64,000 bases of DNA from Thinopyrum elongatum (GCA_011799875.1 JAAAXO010000129.1:63998-127997); one strand, 5' to 3'. Shown: positions 34,549 through 47,097, counted from the first letter of the stretch. Numbers and translations are program-made. The notes: generated from the sequence alone by a model not told the origin.

Positions 34549-36010
34549 GGTGATGCGGGGGAGGAGATGTGGGGAGGGGCGGCAGCGGCGAACGAGTGGG
34601 AGCAAGAGAGGGAGAAGTCGAGCGAGAGAGAATGAGGGCTGGGGGTGGGCATGTACCAATTCTGGGGGTTTGACAGTAGCGGCTCGAGCCGGCCCGGCGC
34701 ACGGGTCTGATGCCGTCTAACTGCGCGAGGAGATGAACATGCACCACGTCGACAAAAGCGGGTCCCACCTGTCATAATCCCATTAAAACGGCCGACACCG
34801 ACGAGCGACTAGTGTTTTTTTGCAAAAACAATAGCCTGGGAATTAGTGTTTTGGGCACAAGACCGTCGAATTGTAGTTCCTGCAAACCTAGCCTTCAATG
34901 TCTATGTTCTTTGCAATTCACTAGTTGGCAAGGATTCACCAATGGTCGCCATGCGGTTGAGTTCTTTGTGCATGCATATGTGACCAGTGACCATGCATAT
35001 ATGTGTATCACACGTTACTAATACTTCAGTTCAAAAAAAGTTACGCTTTTAGTCAATCTGTCGGTCTCCAGCTATGTACGTGTGTGTGTTTGGCACTTTT
35101 GGCGGGAGTATGGGTATCTAATTTGATTACTCCGTCATTTTTTTCGCATGCAACAAATATAAATCAGGGCATTTACGGTAGATTGTTGTCATACCTTTCT
35201 TTCTTTCTATAGAGGGAATACCATCAGGGCATTTTTTTTATCAGGCCAAATGGCCATGTCATTTATCAGCTCGCTTACAAGAAAATTTCTTTTGGGGGGG
35301 GGGGTATAAATCGACCAAATTACAGAGAATATCAGCTATAGTGTGCGCTGTTTCGTTGGCTCCCTCGGGCAAAGCAAGAACTCCACAGTTCGTATCATGC
35401 CGTCGTGCAAAAACTTACATTAGCCTTTGTTTTCTTTTGCAATTCAAATTCTTCGCTCTGGCCCTTGATGAATCAAAATCACAAAGATTTGTTCGCTTCC
35501 ACATAAAGAATCAAATCATACAGCAAAAAATAATTAAAAGGGCGTTGGCCCCCGCACCTCCACTCCGGTTAATCCCCTTCCACCATAGACATCTCCTCCG
35601 AATGGTTGTTACTGTTGGTTTTATCCAATTTCCTTCCAAAATTCTTCCCATGAATTTTTCTCTGCACGAAACATTTTTCTCTTTCCCTCATTCTGGCCCT
35701 TGATGAATCAAAATCATAGAGATTAGTTCGCCTCGCATAAAGGAATCTAATCATATGGCTAAAACAGAGTTAAATCATAAATTGCCATTTCCCAGTAATC
35801 AAAACATTCTTCTATGCTTTCCCTAACAAAAAAACCCCGATCTCCCACCACATCATCCACCCCGACTCCTCTCTTCTATGCCCTAACCCTTGCTTCTATG
35901 GCTTTGTGTCGAGCCAGAGGCACCCGCTGCTCACCCACGTCGATGACCAGGTGAGCATGCTCCAGTCCTCGGCCTCCTACCACAGCCCAAACGGGTTGGC
36001 GTTGGCCCCA
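34549..36010 (-). promoter_or_regulatory. GRF upstream region (unit 2)
   Basis: Counterpart of 24437-25913 with the C/T-rich leader, the G run near 35294-35303 and the Tekay empty site near 35738-35744. It ends at GTTGGCCCCA next to the LTR of unit 3. Confidence 0.45.
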
Positions 36011-36588
36011 TGATGATGACATGTACCTAGGGTAGGGTCTAGACTTGACCTACATGCCCTGCCCAAGGACACTACACAAGAGGCCAAGGCCTACAAAGAT
36101 AGAAAGAGGATACGACTGGAATCTTCACAGGATGCAACCACTCGACGATGGATCCACTCGGATACCCCAATTCCACTCGACCGTCGTTATTCACTCGGAA
36201 GACAAGGATTCACTCGAAGGACAGAAGGCCTAAAGTCACCCCTGAATGGTTACGGTCGGGCATTCACTCTGTAGCCATAGGTTCATTAAATGCGGGCGTT
36301 ACCAGTAACGTTCGTGCCATTATTCTCTCATTGAACCTTGTGTAACTGAGGACGGGAAGGGGTCGGCGCACTTATATAAGCCACCCCTCCCTCAGGCACA
36401 AGGGTTCGCTCCTCCTGTAACGGCACACTCCAATCAACAAGCCTCCGCGGCACCGGTCGAGACGTAGTGTTGTTACCTCCTCCGAGAGGGGCCTGAACTC
36501 GTAAAACCGAGTGTACGACCTCGCCGTAGCTAGGACTCTGCCCTCTCCTACGTACCCCCTATCTACTGTCAGATTCGTTCCCACGACA
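36011..36588 (+). repeat. Tat-Gypsy 5' LTR, unit 3 (variant y1)
   Basis: 578 bp, TGATGATGACATG to CCCACGACA, nearly the same as 25914-26500, with TATATAA at 36373-36379. The altered PBS follows at about 36591-36607. Confidence 0.88.
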
Positions 36589-36657
36589 GTTGGCGCCCAC
36601 CAAGGGGCGGGCGTCTAAGCAACTTCTGTGAGGTGGCAATCTTCGATCTTCGTCAAC

Positions 36658-38712
36658 ATAGTTTCCGGCGGTGGATTGTCTTTGGGGCGCGAGATCCGTC
36701 TCGGGCGCTCACCTTCATCGGACGATTCCTGGTGAGCGAGGTCCCCGATCTCGGGGGCGGGCAGCGCACTTCCAAGTGAGTGCCTACAGCGTCCTCCTGC
36801 GGCAGCCGTCGACTCAATATTGGTCGGCTCCCGCGGCGTTTCGGTTCCCGCTGCCCGTCGCCGCAAGCGATCCGGTGGCTCGCGGCTCCAGGGTGTGTGA
36901 AGCACGCGGTGGCCCGTCAGTCGGCCACACCTGAAATCGCGGCAATCGAGCCCAATGAGTCCCTTTATGGCTTGTTTGACTGTCGACTGGCCACTCAGAT
37001 ACTCTCTCTGAGTGCGAAAGCAATGAGCCCGCGGCGGAAGTCCTCATGGTTGGTCTCCAGCGCAGCTCGCCAGGCTTCCCCGTGGGGGGGTGGTAGCGGC
37101 GGTCCATCGCGCGACCACGAGAGTACTATCCTACGCCCTCACTACGGAACAAAGGGAAGAGCTGCAGCACAGAAATGATCAAGCTCTCCAGACCCCCATC
37201 GTTGGGGAGACCCCCGAAGCTCAGTCCTTGAAGGCTGCGCGCGTAGCCACTCTGGCTCAGCATGCGCACCTGGAGAATCTTCGCAAGCACTCGACGACCA
37301 TGCCCGCAGACAATTGCAAGTTCCAGTCGACGGCAACGGCAGTTGTTTCCAACTGGACCTCAGGATGAGTGTCAGGTATACCTACTCCGATCCAAAATGT
37401 CACAGCAACTGTGCGTATTGCAGATTCGATCCAGCCGTCCCGTTCCGAGGCTGGTAGAGGCTTACAGCAGATTCGGGCACTGCTCATGGCGGCCGGAGAA
37501 CAGAACTCGGCTGTTTCCCAGTCGCGCAACAGACTTCATAGCAGGTGTGTCATGGCAGACACAGTTCAGTCGGCACACAACCCAACATCGCCTCTTCGGC
37601 ATGAAGATCATGGCTATCGCCAGGGCCAGTACCTGGGTCGAGGCCACGTGCATTTTGACCCTCGATACCACCGTGATGACCGCCGTCGAGTGCCTATGCC
37701 CCCTCCGAGGGGTGGTTCGTACGCGCCCCGGCGGTATGATGACAGGCGCCCGTACGGCGATGAGCGGAGGATTCCAGTCGACCCTCGAGAGCCCGGGTTT
37801 GATGCAAGGTCAGTCCACATGCAGGGCCTGGTCGACAGAGGCAGAGCTAACAGAGAAGGTTTGGACAGAGATTACCCGAGTGGGAGTAGAGCGTTCGTCT
37901 CTGGGCCCAAGTGTTTCAGCAGAGCCATTCGAGCTGCTGAGATTCCTCCCAACTTCAGATTGGCTGCAGGAGTGAGCAAGTTTACTGGCGAGTCAAAGCC
38001 CGACACGTGGTTGGTGGATTACCGAGTGGCAGTGCAGATTGGCAGAGGCAATGATGAAGTAGCCATGAAGCACCTGCCCTTGATGCTTGAAGGCTCAGCT
38101 AGGGCCTGGTTGAATCAGTTGACCCCTGCTAGCATTTACTGTTTGGAAGACTTGGCCTGAGTGTTTATCAAGACATTTGAAGGCACTTGCAAGCGTCCCG
38201 CTGGACTGTCTGAGTTGCAACATTGTGTCCAAAAGCCGAATGAAACTTTGGGAGATTACATCCAGCGTTGTACTACATTTCACCATCTGGTGGAGAATGT
38301 TTCAGAGCACCAAGCAGTCTGCGCTTTCAAGGAAGGCGTATGGTACAGAGAGCTCACACTGAAATTTGGTCGCTCTGGGACCATGACTCTGAATCGGATG
38401 ATGAAGATAGCCACTCGGTACGCGAATGGCGAAGAAGAAGACCGACTCTGTAATGGCAAAGGGAAGACAGTCGACCCCGACGCTGGGGGCGGAAATCCCA
38501 GTCGGAAGCAGAAACGCAAAGTTGATGCCGCAGGCCAGGCTGAAGCTGCAGTGGTGAATACCCAAGGAAAGTTCAATGGAAAGCCCAAGGGGCCATGGAT
38601 ACCCAAGAACATCAAGGACCAGTCGGGCCAGGATGTCCTGGATTTACCGTGTGCCATCCTCACGAAGAAAGATGATGAGTGCAACTTGATTTTGTCCAAA
38701 CACACCACTTGA
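36658..38712 (+). pseudogene. Unit 3: Tat-Gypsy gag (variant y1)
   Basis: Same gag as unit 2: ATA at the expected start (36658-36660), damaged first 450 bp (36700-37150), then a frame from about 37369 to TGA at 38158-38160 and on to 38712. The 263 codons before the stop and the 183 after it give the same protein as unit 2. The gag domain is at about 37965-38365. Confidence 0.85.
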
Positions 38713-38739
38713 CAGTGCAGATTCCTTATCCAGCTGTTC

Positions 38740-41291
38740 CGTGAAGGTCAGCACAGTGAGAAGGGCTCTGATAAGGATGAAGATGAAGAAAAGGCAGATA
38801 ATTACCCAAAGGTCAACTCAACCCTGGTAATTTTTGCTGACATCGAGAGCAAAATTCGAATGAAAATTATCAACAGAGAGGTGAACATGGTTGCTCCAGC
38901 AGCTACAACATACCTCAAGTGGCCAAAGACTCCTATCACCTTCGATCAGTCGGATCACCCAGCTCACGTTGCTACCCCCGGGCGGCAAGCTTTGGTGGTC
39001 GACCCAGTCGTTGGAGGCACTCGACTGCGTAAAGTTCTCATGGATGGTGGCAGTGATTTGAACATTCTGTATGCTGAAACCCTTCAGGGGATGGGCATTC
39101 TGATGTTCTCGACTCAGTGAGAGCAACATGCAGTTCCACGGAGTCATCCCAGGAAAGAAGCGAAATCACTCGGGCAGATTGCTTTAGATGTGGTTTTTGG
39201 TGATTCAAGAATTTTTGCAAAGAAAAGCTGACGTTTGAAGTGGTAGATTTTCACAGTGCCTATCATGCTATTCTCGGCAGACCGGCGTATGCTCGTTTCA
39301 TGGCCCGTCCATGTTACGTATATCTCAAATGAGAAGATGCCCAGACCCAAAGTGTGATCACGGTCACTGGGAACAGACAGAGAGCAGAGGAGTGACTCCA
39401 GAGAGGTTCCAAGATCGCTGACGAGCAATGGCGGTGGTAGAACTAGAAGAGTACAAGAAGAATGCTGATCCGAGTGATTTGCTCCGTTCTAAGAAGCCTG
39501 CTTCGAGTCCGCATTTCAGTCGGCTGGCGAGACGAAACCAGTTCACATTCACCTGGAAGATCCCACAAGCTGCTCCGACCCACATCTCAATGACATCGAC
39601 AGACAATACGAAGCCGCGCTCATCCAGTTCCTCCATGAGAACTGGGACATCTTCGCATGGAAACCATCAGACATGCCAGGTGTACCCAGGGGGCTAGCTG
39701 AGCACCTTTTGCGTGTCGACTCAAAGGCCAAACCTGTCAAAGAGCATCTCCGTCGTTCCGCTGCGGAGAAGAGGAAGGCGATTGGCGAGGAAGTGGCTCG
39801 GCTCCTGGCAGCTGAGTTCATACACAAGATGTACCACTCCGAGTGGCTCCCTAACATCGTCATGGTCCCCAAGAAGGATAATTCACTCCGCATGTGCATT
39901 GACTTCAAGCATATCAATCGGGCTTGCCCGAAAGATCATTTTCCGCTCCCTCGCATCGATCAGATAGTCGACTTGACTGCGGGGTGTGAGCGTTTGTCTT
40001 TTCTTGATGCGTATTCCGAATACCATCAGATCCGACTGTATTGGCCAGATGAAATAAAAAAACAAAAAAAAAAAACAAACAAAAAACCAACAAACCCATC
40101 AACGAAATTACACACTAAAAAAAATAAAAAATTCACCTATACCAAAAACAACCAACTAAGGTTTGACAAAGCAAAAAAAAAAAACAATTACAACACCAAA
40201 ACACAAAAAAAAAAGCAAACTCTTTGCTAAAAACCGCAAAACACCAAACATACACACCCAAAAAAACAACCATTAACCCAAACTCTCCCCCCCAAAAAAA
40301 AAAAAAAAACCACTCCCCCAAACAAATAACAAAAACCACCCAAAAAAAAAAAAAAACAACCAAAAAAAACAAACATGTTACAAACAACAAACAAAACACA
40401 AAAAAACAATAACAACAAAAGACAAAAACCAAAACTAAAAAAAATAAAACTCACAAACACAAAAAACCCCACCAAATCACCTACGCATAATCTAAAAAAC
40501 AACCAACAAAACTAATTATTAACACCAACCAAAAAAACAAAACAAAAAAAAAAAAAAAAAAATACAAAACCATACCAAAAAACATAACAAAACCTAATGT
40601 AAAAAAAAAAAACACAACAAAAAAACAACAAATAAAGAACTTTCCCAAACATAAATAACACATAAATAACACAAACAAAACAAACAAATATCAAAACACA
40701 AAACCTTAATAACATAACACCCTAAAACAAACCCAAACATGATGCCACCCCCCCAAACCCCAAAACTAATAATAATAAAACCACCAACACAAACAAACTA
40801 ACAAACAAAAATCAACCCCAACAAAACAGAATAAATCAACCAAACAGAAAAAAACAAATCTAACAACAAAAACCAAAATCCAAAACAACCTAAAACAAAA
40901 ATCTAAAAAAACATCAAACGTCAAACAAAAATATAACCGCTCACAAAACAAACAACATACAAATAACACTTCCACTTCACCAACAAATCTCACAATACCA
41001 ACATCCAAAAAAAACCAAAACCACATAACCCTCAAACACACGCACTCAAAAAAAAAACATAAAACAAACAAAAAAAACAAAAAAAAATAAAGAAAAAAAA
41101 ACAACATCAAAAAAACTAACAACAAAAAAAAAAAAAAAAAAAACAAAACACAAAAAACAAAAAAAAAAAACAAAACTTAAAAAAAAAAAAAAATCAAAAA
41201 AAAAAAAAACCAAAAAAAAAAAAAAAACAAAAAAAAAAAAAAAGAAAAAAAAAAAAAAACAAAACAAAAAAAAAAAAAAAAAAAAAAAAAT

Positions 41292-41327
<36 letters not shown>

Positions 41328-43536
41328 GGCCTTCATCACCCATTCGGGTGTTTTTGCTATGTCGCCATGCCATTTGGTCTCAAAAACGCTGGCGCCACAT
41401 TCATGCGCATGATTCAGAAGTGCCTGCTCACACAGATCAGTCGGAATGTGGAGGCGTATATGGACGATATTGTGGTTAAGTCACACAAAGGTTCTGACCT
41501 GCTGACTGACCTCGCTGAAACCTTTGCCAATCTGAGAAGGTACGTAATTAAGTTGAATCCGTCCAAGTGCACATTCAGAGTGCCCGGAGGAAAGTTACTC
41601 GGTTTTCTCGTTTCCAAAATGAGGGATAGATGCCAATCCCGAGAAGATCGGTGCAATTCTCCGAATGAAACTCCCTGTGCGTGTGCATGATGTCCAGAAG
41701 CTCACAGGTTGTCTCGCTGCACTGAGTCGGTTCATTTCTCGTCTCGGTGAAAAGGCACTGCCCCTTTACCGACTGATGAAAAAGTCTGACACGTTCGAGT
41801 GGACTCCCGAAGCCGAAGCATCGTTTGTGGAACTCAAAGCCCTGCTCTCCACTCAGCTGGTGCTTGCTGCTTCGAACAGCAAAGAGCCTCTACTCTTATA
41901 CATTGCAGCCACTGGTCAGGTCGTCAGCACAATGCTCTTAGTTGAGCGAGAAGAAGAAGGCAAAGCCTATAAAGTACAACGTCCAGTGTACTATATCTCT
42001 GAAGTCTTGACTCCATCCAAGCAGAGGTATCCACATTACCAGAAGCTTGTTTATGGAATTTACTTGACTGCGAAGAAAGTTGCACATTATTTCCATGACC
42101 ACTCGGTTTCAGTCGTCTGTGATGCTCCATTGTCTGAGACCATGAACAATCGAGATGCAACTGGTCGAGTGGCTAAGTGGGCAATTGAACTTCTCCATTT
42201 GGATATCAAGTTTGAAGCAAAGAAGGCGATCAAATCTCAAGCGCTCGCAGATTTCTTGGCCGAGTGGATTGAACAGCAACAGCCGACTCAAGTTCAGTCG
42301 GAACACTGGACTATGTTCTTTGATGGGTCTAAGATGTTAAATGGTTCTTGTGCCAGAGTGGTCCTGGTGTCCCCAAGAGGTAAAACTCAGTTATGTCCTC
42401 CAGATTCACTTGTTCCTCCAATAACGAAGCTGAGTATGAAGCACTCCTCTATGGGTTGCGTATGGCCATCTCACTCGGCGTCCGTCGCCTGATGGTCTAC
42501 GGCGACTCAGATTTGGTGGTCAATCAGGTGATGAAGGAGTGGGACGTCAGGAACCCTGCCATGACTGGATACTGCAATGCAGTGAGGAAATTAGAGAAAA
42601 AGTTCGAGGGATTGGAGCTTCACCACATTCCCCGACTCAAAAATGAAGCAGCTGACGATCTGGCAAAGATAGGATCCACTTGGAAGCCCATCCCCAGCAA
42701 TGTGTTTTTAGAACACCTCCATTACCCGTTAATACAGGAAGATCCTTTCACTGAAGAGCCTCCCCAAGCGAAAAATCCTAGCGATCCGACTGAAATTGAG
42801 ATACCTGCTATTATTGACTTGGTGATGGAGATCCTAGTAATCACCCCCGACTGGACAGTGCCATAAATCGCATATCTGCTCAGGAAGGAACTTCCAGAAG
42901 ATGAAGTTGAAGCAAGACAAATTGTTCGCAGATCCAAAGCATTCACAGTAATCAATGGGCAGCTTTATATAGAGAGTGTCACCGGCGTCGCCCAACGATG
43001 CATTTTCCCAGAAGAAGGTCGACTGATTTTGGAAGAGATTCAATCGGGGACCTTGGTCATCATGCTCCTCTCGACAATGTGGCCAAAGCATATCGAGGGG
43101 ATTTTACGGCCGCCTGCCAATGAAGCTGCAAAGAAATTGTTCAAAAGTGCGGAGTGATGCCAGTTCTACGCAAACATGTCCCATAAACCTGCATCTGCCC
43201 TGAAGACCATTCCACTGTCTGGCCTTTGCTGTGTGGGTTGTGAACATGATTGGGCCACTCAGAACCGGGAGAAGTGGCTTCACTCATTTACTTGTCGCAG
43301 TCGACAAGTTCATCAAGTGGATTGAAGCCAAGCCTATCAAGAACCTAGACTCACGCATAGCAATCAAGTTTATAAAAGAGCTGATATTCCGATATGGTGT
43401 TCCGACGTATTCAATACAGACAAACGCTCAAATTCGATCGGAAGAATTCAGAGCATTATGCGCTTCCCAGGGCACTCGGGTAGATTACGCATCCGTTGCG
43501 CACCCGCAGTCGAATGGGCAAGCTGAAAGAGCAAAT
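38740..43536 (+). pseudogene. Unit 3: Tat-Gypsy pol (variant b), split by A-rich sequence
   Basis: Protease about 39020-39110 (MDGGSDLNILYAETL). RT starts near 39700 and runs through MVPKKDNSLRMCIDFKHIN and DHFPLPRIDQIVD to GATGAAATAAAA at 40060. It then resumes at 41326 with GCCACATTCATGCGC and YMDDIVVKSHKG near 41456. The next stretch (41665-42492) is open for 275 codons: connection, RNase H, start of second RNase H. The second RNase H (about 42300-42690) reads [18 protein letters not shown], without the stop seen in variant a. Integrase is about 42890-43536. This is the least damaged pol apart from the insert. Confidence 0.87.
40061..41325. repeat. A-rich low-complexity insert in unit 3 RT
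   Basis: About 1,265 bases made almost only of A and C, with few T and very rare G, placed inside the AAAAA run of the RT codons (GAAATAAAAACGGCC). The composition drifts from A/C/T mixture at the left to nearly pure A after 41160. No period, no coding sense, no target duplication. Phe/Leu-rich frames on the minus strand are composition effects. A sequencing artefact is the simplest explanation; a real A/C-rich expansion is possible. Confidence 0.8.
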
Positions 43537-43990
43537 GGTTCAGTCATTGCTGTTGTTGGCATGCCAGCTGTTGTTGGTTCAGTCATTGCCAATGCATGAA
43601 ATATTAATGCAGTTTTGCCATCATAAGGGGACCGTGTCACAACTGATGAATTACTAAGTGTCACTATTTTGGCCTCCTCTGTACCTAAGGATGACTCATA
43701 TGTTCTCATAGTACCTGCAGGATAGGGGTCTGATGTGTGAGAGGGCACTGGTGCTACTCCCACGAATGTGAGTGCACGAAGATCATTTACTATGTAGGTC
43801 AACAACGACGTCGTTGGACATGCCAAAAAATTTGAGCAAAGTAGGGAGATATGTGCAAGAAATGCGTGTTCTAGCATCGAGCGGCCATTTTCGCCATCTG
43901 ATAAAGGCAACCCTTGAGTAATGATCTAATAGAGAAAAATGGCAATTTTCTAATGAACATTCATTAAACACAACCAAATTAAGGAATGAA
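43537..43990. repeat. Repeat A (unit 3, variant b)
   Basis: Variant b of repeat A: TCATTGCTGTTG at the junction and CTGCAGGATAGGGG in place of CTCTAGGACAGGGG. Both changes recur in the inverted copy at 53930-54366. Confidence 0.68.
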
Positions 43991-45000
43991 AGATTCATTT
44001 ACCATTTATATGTACTTCCGTTTGGGACCCTAAAAGTGGATTTCTACATGTCGTGAAAGTGGTGTTCTCATTTTGGGACCCTAAAATAGAACTTTCGATC
44101 AACTAAAAGGGGAGACTGAAGGTTAATTTTTTCACAAGTTAGTCGCGTAATGTGAATGAAAACCTCATATACTACTGGTACTAATCTTTTTTTTCAAAGT
44201 GAAAAATAGTAATGCTCGTCCTCAAGCTTTCTTCAGTGAAGCCGAGTGCGACTCCTCTCCAAACCCATTTGGCAAGATTGGATCAATTAACCCATTTGAA
44301 ACTTCCCGTGGGTACGATTGAACTACGAAGTAAAACGCGAGAAATGGTTAAATCCTCCCCTATAAGGAATCTTCTTGATTTATTTTTGTTTGAATATTTA
44401 ATATGGTAATAGGTCTTTTTGGATTTCTGATATGTAGGTATAGTGTAATCATGTTGGTGGTACAAATTCATATGATCATTTTGAACTAAATATGTATAGG
44501 CCAATGATTGTTGCTGGATTGCTTGAGTATGATCCTATTCTCTATGTGTTACACACTATTCTTAATGATGGATGGAGTGAACTTTTGTTTGAATGACCAC
44601 AGTAAACCCTGTTATAACTGGCATACCACTTGTTACTGTAACTTGCCAAATTTATAGGATGATATAACTTTAAACTAGTTGTGCCTTCCTGGATGTGATG
44701 AATTTTAGTTTGGCATTGGGATATCTCATGTCTTATAATTTTCATTGTATCTCCACTAGCACATGTTCCTTCTTCACCTCTGTGTTTTAAGAAAAAATGT
44801 GTCCTTATATCAGGAGTTTGGGATCATTACAAGCTTGAATATTAGTTTTTTCAGTTTTCATAATGTACAATTATAAATTCTATGATTAGTGACTACTATA
44901 TGCATGTACAATCTCGAGAACTTCCTTGGAATACATCCTAACCTTTTGTATTGTTATCAGTAATTAACAGTTGATGCGAAGTTTACCAATATCCAGCTTC
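43991..45000. other. AT-rich spacer (unit 3)
   Basis: Counterpart of 1494-2569 with doubled GGGACCCTAAA. No gene seen. Confidence 0.55.
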
Positions 45001-45480
45001 CACATGTGCCGCATGGTTAGGGTGGATGCTAGGGCACCCACTATGGCGAAATACTAAAGATGGCATACCTAAGCTAAATCCAGACACACAATGTTTGCAA
45101 ATAATGTTGGCTTGCCAGTATTGTGGTTCAATCTTACCAATGGATCAGATCTTAATGGAGTTTTTCCATCATAAGGGGACCATGTCACAGCTGATAAATC
45201 ACGAAATGTCACTGTTCAGGCCTCCCCTATACCTAAGGTTGATCGTCTAATAGCATATTACCTCTAGGATAGGGGTCTGATGTGCATAAAGCATTGGTGC
45301 CAACTTCCACAAATGTGAGGCACCAAGATCATTTATGTGGAGGTCAACAAGACGTCGTTGGAGATGCCAACAATTTGGGCAAACTAGGAGATAAGGCCAG
45401 AAATACCAAAGGTCTCAGCATTACCAAGCATTTTCACACATCTAAAAAGGCACACCTTGAGTAATGACTAATAGATGATC
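45001..45480. repeat. Repeat B (unit 3, variant b)
   Basis: Counterpart of 2570-3032, heavily indel-ridden. It carries the variant-b CACGAAATG where variant a has CAAGAAATG. Confidence 0.6.
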
Positions 45481-45526
45481 AAATAATTAGTCCACAACAT
45501 CCAATTGGCACAAGTTTGGCACATAA

Positions 45527-45816
45527 CTTTCAGCACAACAAGGAACTCCTGCCAGAAGGATGCCTCGAAAGCAATAGGCCTCTGCTCTGCCGTCTCCGTG
45601 TTCATGGTACAAAACAAGGACGTCAGTTGTAGTTCCCTGGAAATCGGAGTCATCGTGGTAGCAGGGGTTGCACGTGCAAAGGAAAGCCAGAGACTTCGGA
45701 AGAAAACTTCAGATCAAGCTCAACATAAAAACCCCAAATCCAAACCCTAACCCTAACCCTAGCTCTAGAACTCACCTAATGATGTTGTCGTCTGAAGCTG
45801 AGTTGGCGTACTTGTA
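45527..45816 (-). pseudogene. GRF fragment truncated inside exon 1 (unit 3)
   Basis: Exon 2 (about 45668-45527) and the intron with telo-box (near 45742-45762) are present. Exon 1 is cut: from about 45776 it runs only to 45816, ending in GGCGTACTTGTAA. At 45817-45820 the sequence jumps into Gypsy protease in plus orientation. The start codon and upstream region are lost. This is a rearrangement breakpoint. Confidence 0.65.
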
Positions 45817-45819
45817 AAA

Positions 45820-46642
45820 TTGGAGGCACTCGACTGCGTAAAGTTCTCATGGATGGTGGCAGTGATTTGAACATTCTGTATGCTGAAACCCTTCAGGGGA
45901 TGGGCATTCTGATGTCTCGACTCAGTGAGAGCAACATGCAGTTCCACGGAGTCATCCCAGGAAAGAAGGCGAAATCACTCGGGCAGATTGCTTTAGATGT
46001 GGTTTTTGGTGATTCAAAGAATTTTTGCAAAGAAAAGCTGACGTTTGAAGTGGTAGATTTTCACAGTGCCTATCATGCTATTCTCGGCAGACCGGCGTAT
46101 GCTCGTTTCATGGCCCGTCCATGTTACGTATATCTCAAACTGAAGATGCCCAGACCCAAAGGTGTGATCACGGTCACTGGGAACAGACAGAGAGCAGAGG
46201 AGTGACTCCAGAAGGGTTCCAAGATCGCTGACGAGCAAATGGCGGTGGTAGAACTAGAAGAGTACAAGAAGAATGCTGATCCGAGTGATTTGCTCCGTTC
46301 TAAGAAGCCTGCTTCTGAGTCCGCATTTCAGTCGGCTGGCGAGACGAAACCAGTTCACATTCACCTGGAAGATCCCACAGCTGCTCCGACCCACATCTCA
46401 ATGACACTCGACAGCAAATACGAAGCCGCGCTCATCCAGTTCCTCCATGAGAACTGGGACATCTTCGCATGGAAACCATCAGACATGCCAGGTGTACCCA
46501 GGGGGCTAGCTGAGCACCTTTTGCGTGTCGACTCAAAGGCCAAACCTGTCAAAGAGCATCTCCGTCGTTCCGCTGCGGAGAAGAGGAAGGCGATTGGCGA
46601 GGAAGTGGCTCGGCTCCTGGCAGCTGAGTTCATACACAAGAT
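45820..46642 (+). pseudogene. Isolated Gypsy fragment (protease to start of RT, variant b)
   Basis: 823 bp colinear with about 39013-39832: TTGGAGGCACTCG, KVLMDGGSDLNILYAETL, ALVIF-like linker, LHENWDIFAWKPSDMPG, then EEVARLLAAEFIHKI. Its left neighbour is GRF exon 1 in minus sense and its right neighbour is GRF upstream sequence in plus sense, so it sits where the orientation flips. It is less damaged than the equivalent part of unit 3. Confidence 0.8.
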
Positions 46643-47097
46643 CATGCGTCACTGGTCCATATGCATGCACAAGGAGAACTCAAACGCATGGCGACCATTG
46701 GTGAATCCTTGCCAACTCAGTGAATTGCAAACAACATCGACATTGAAGGCTAGATTTACAGGAACCACAATTCGATGGTTTTGTGCCCAAAACACTAATT
46801 CCTGGGCTATTTTTTTTGGAAAAAACACTAGTCGCTCGGTTCGGTCATTTTAAGTAGGATTAAGACAGGTGGGACCCGCTTTTGTCGACGTGGCGGCATT
46901 GTTCATCCGACCGAGCCGTTAGACGGCGTCAGACGCCGTGCGCCGGGCCGGTTCGAGCCGCTACTGTCAAACCCCCCCCCGAATCGGTAAAGGCCCACCC
47001 CCAGCCCTCATTCTCTCTCGCTCGACTTCTCCCTCTCCGCTCCCACTTATTCGCCGCTGCCGCCCCCTCCCACATCTCTGACCGCCGCCGCATCGCC
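46643..47097 (+). promoter_or_regulatory. Leader and proximal upstream region of the diverged GRF copy
   Basis: Matches 51535-51984 (CATATGCATGCACAAGGAG onward) with scattered substitutions. It starts abruptly at the Gypsy junction, so the distal upstream part is missing. It has a C/T-rich leader like the others. Confidence 0.45.

Noticed and set aside
40133..41339. Phe/Leu-rich and Lys/Asn-rich open frames in the A-rich stretch
   Set aside because: Low-complexity A/C sequence lacks stop codons by composition. No initiation context and no homology.
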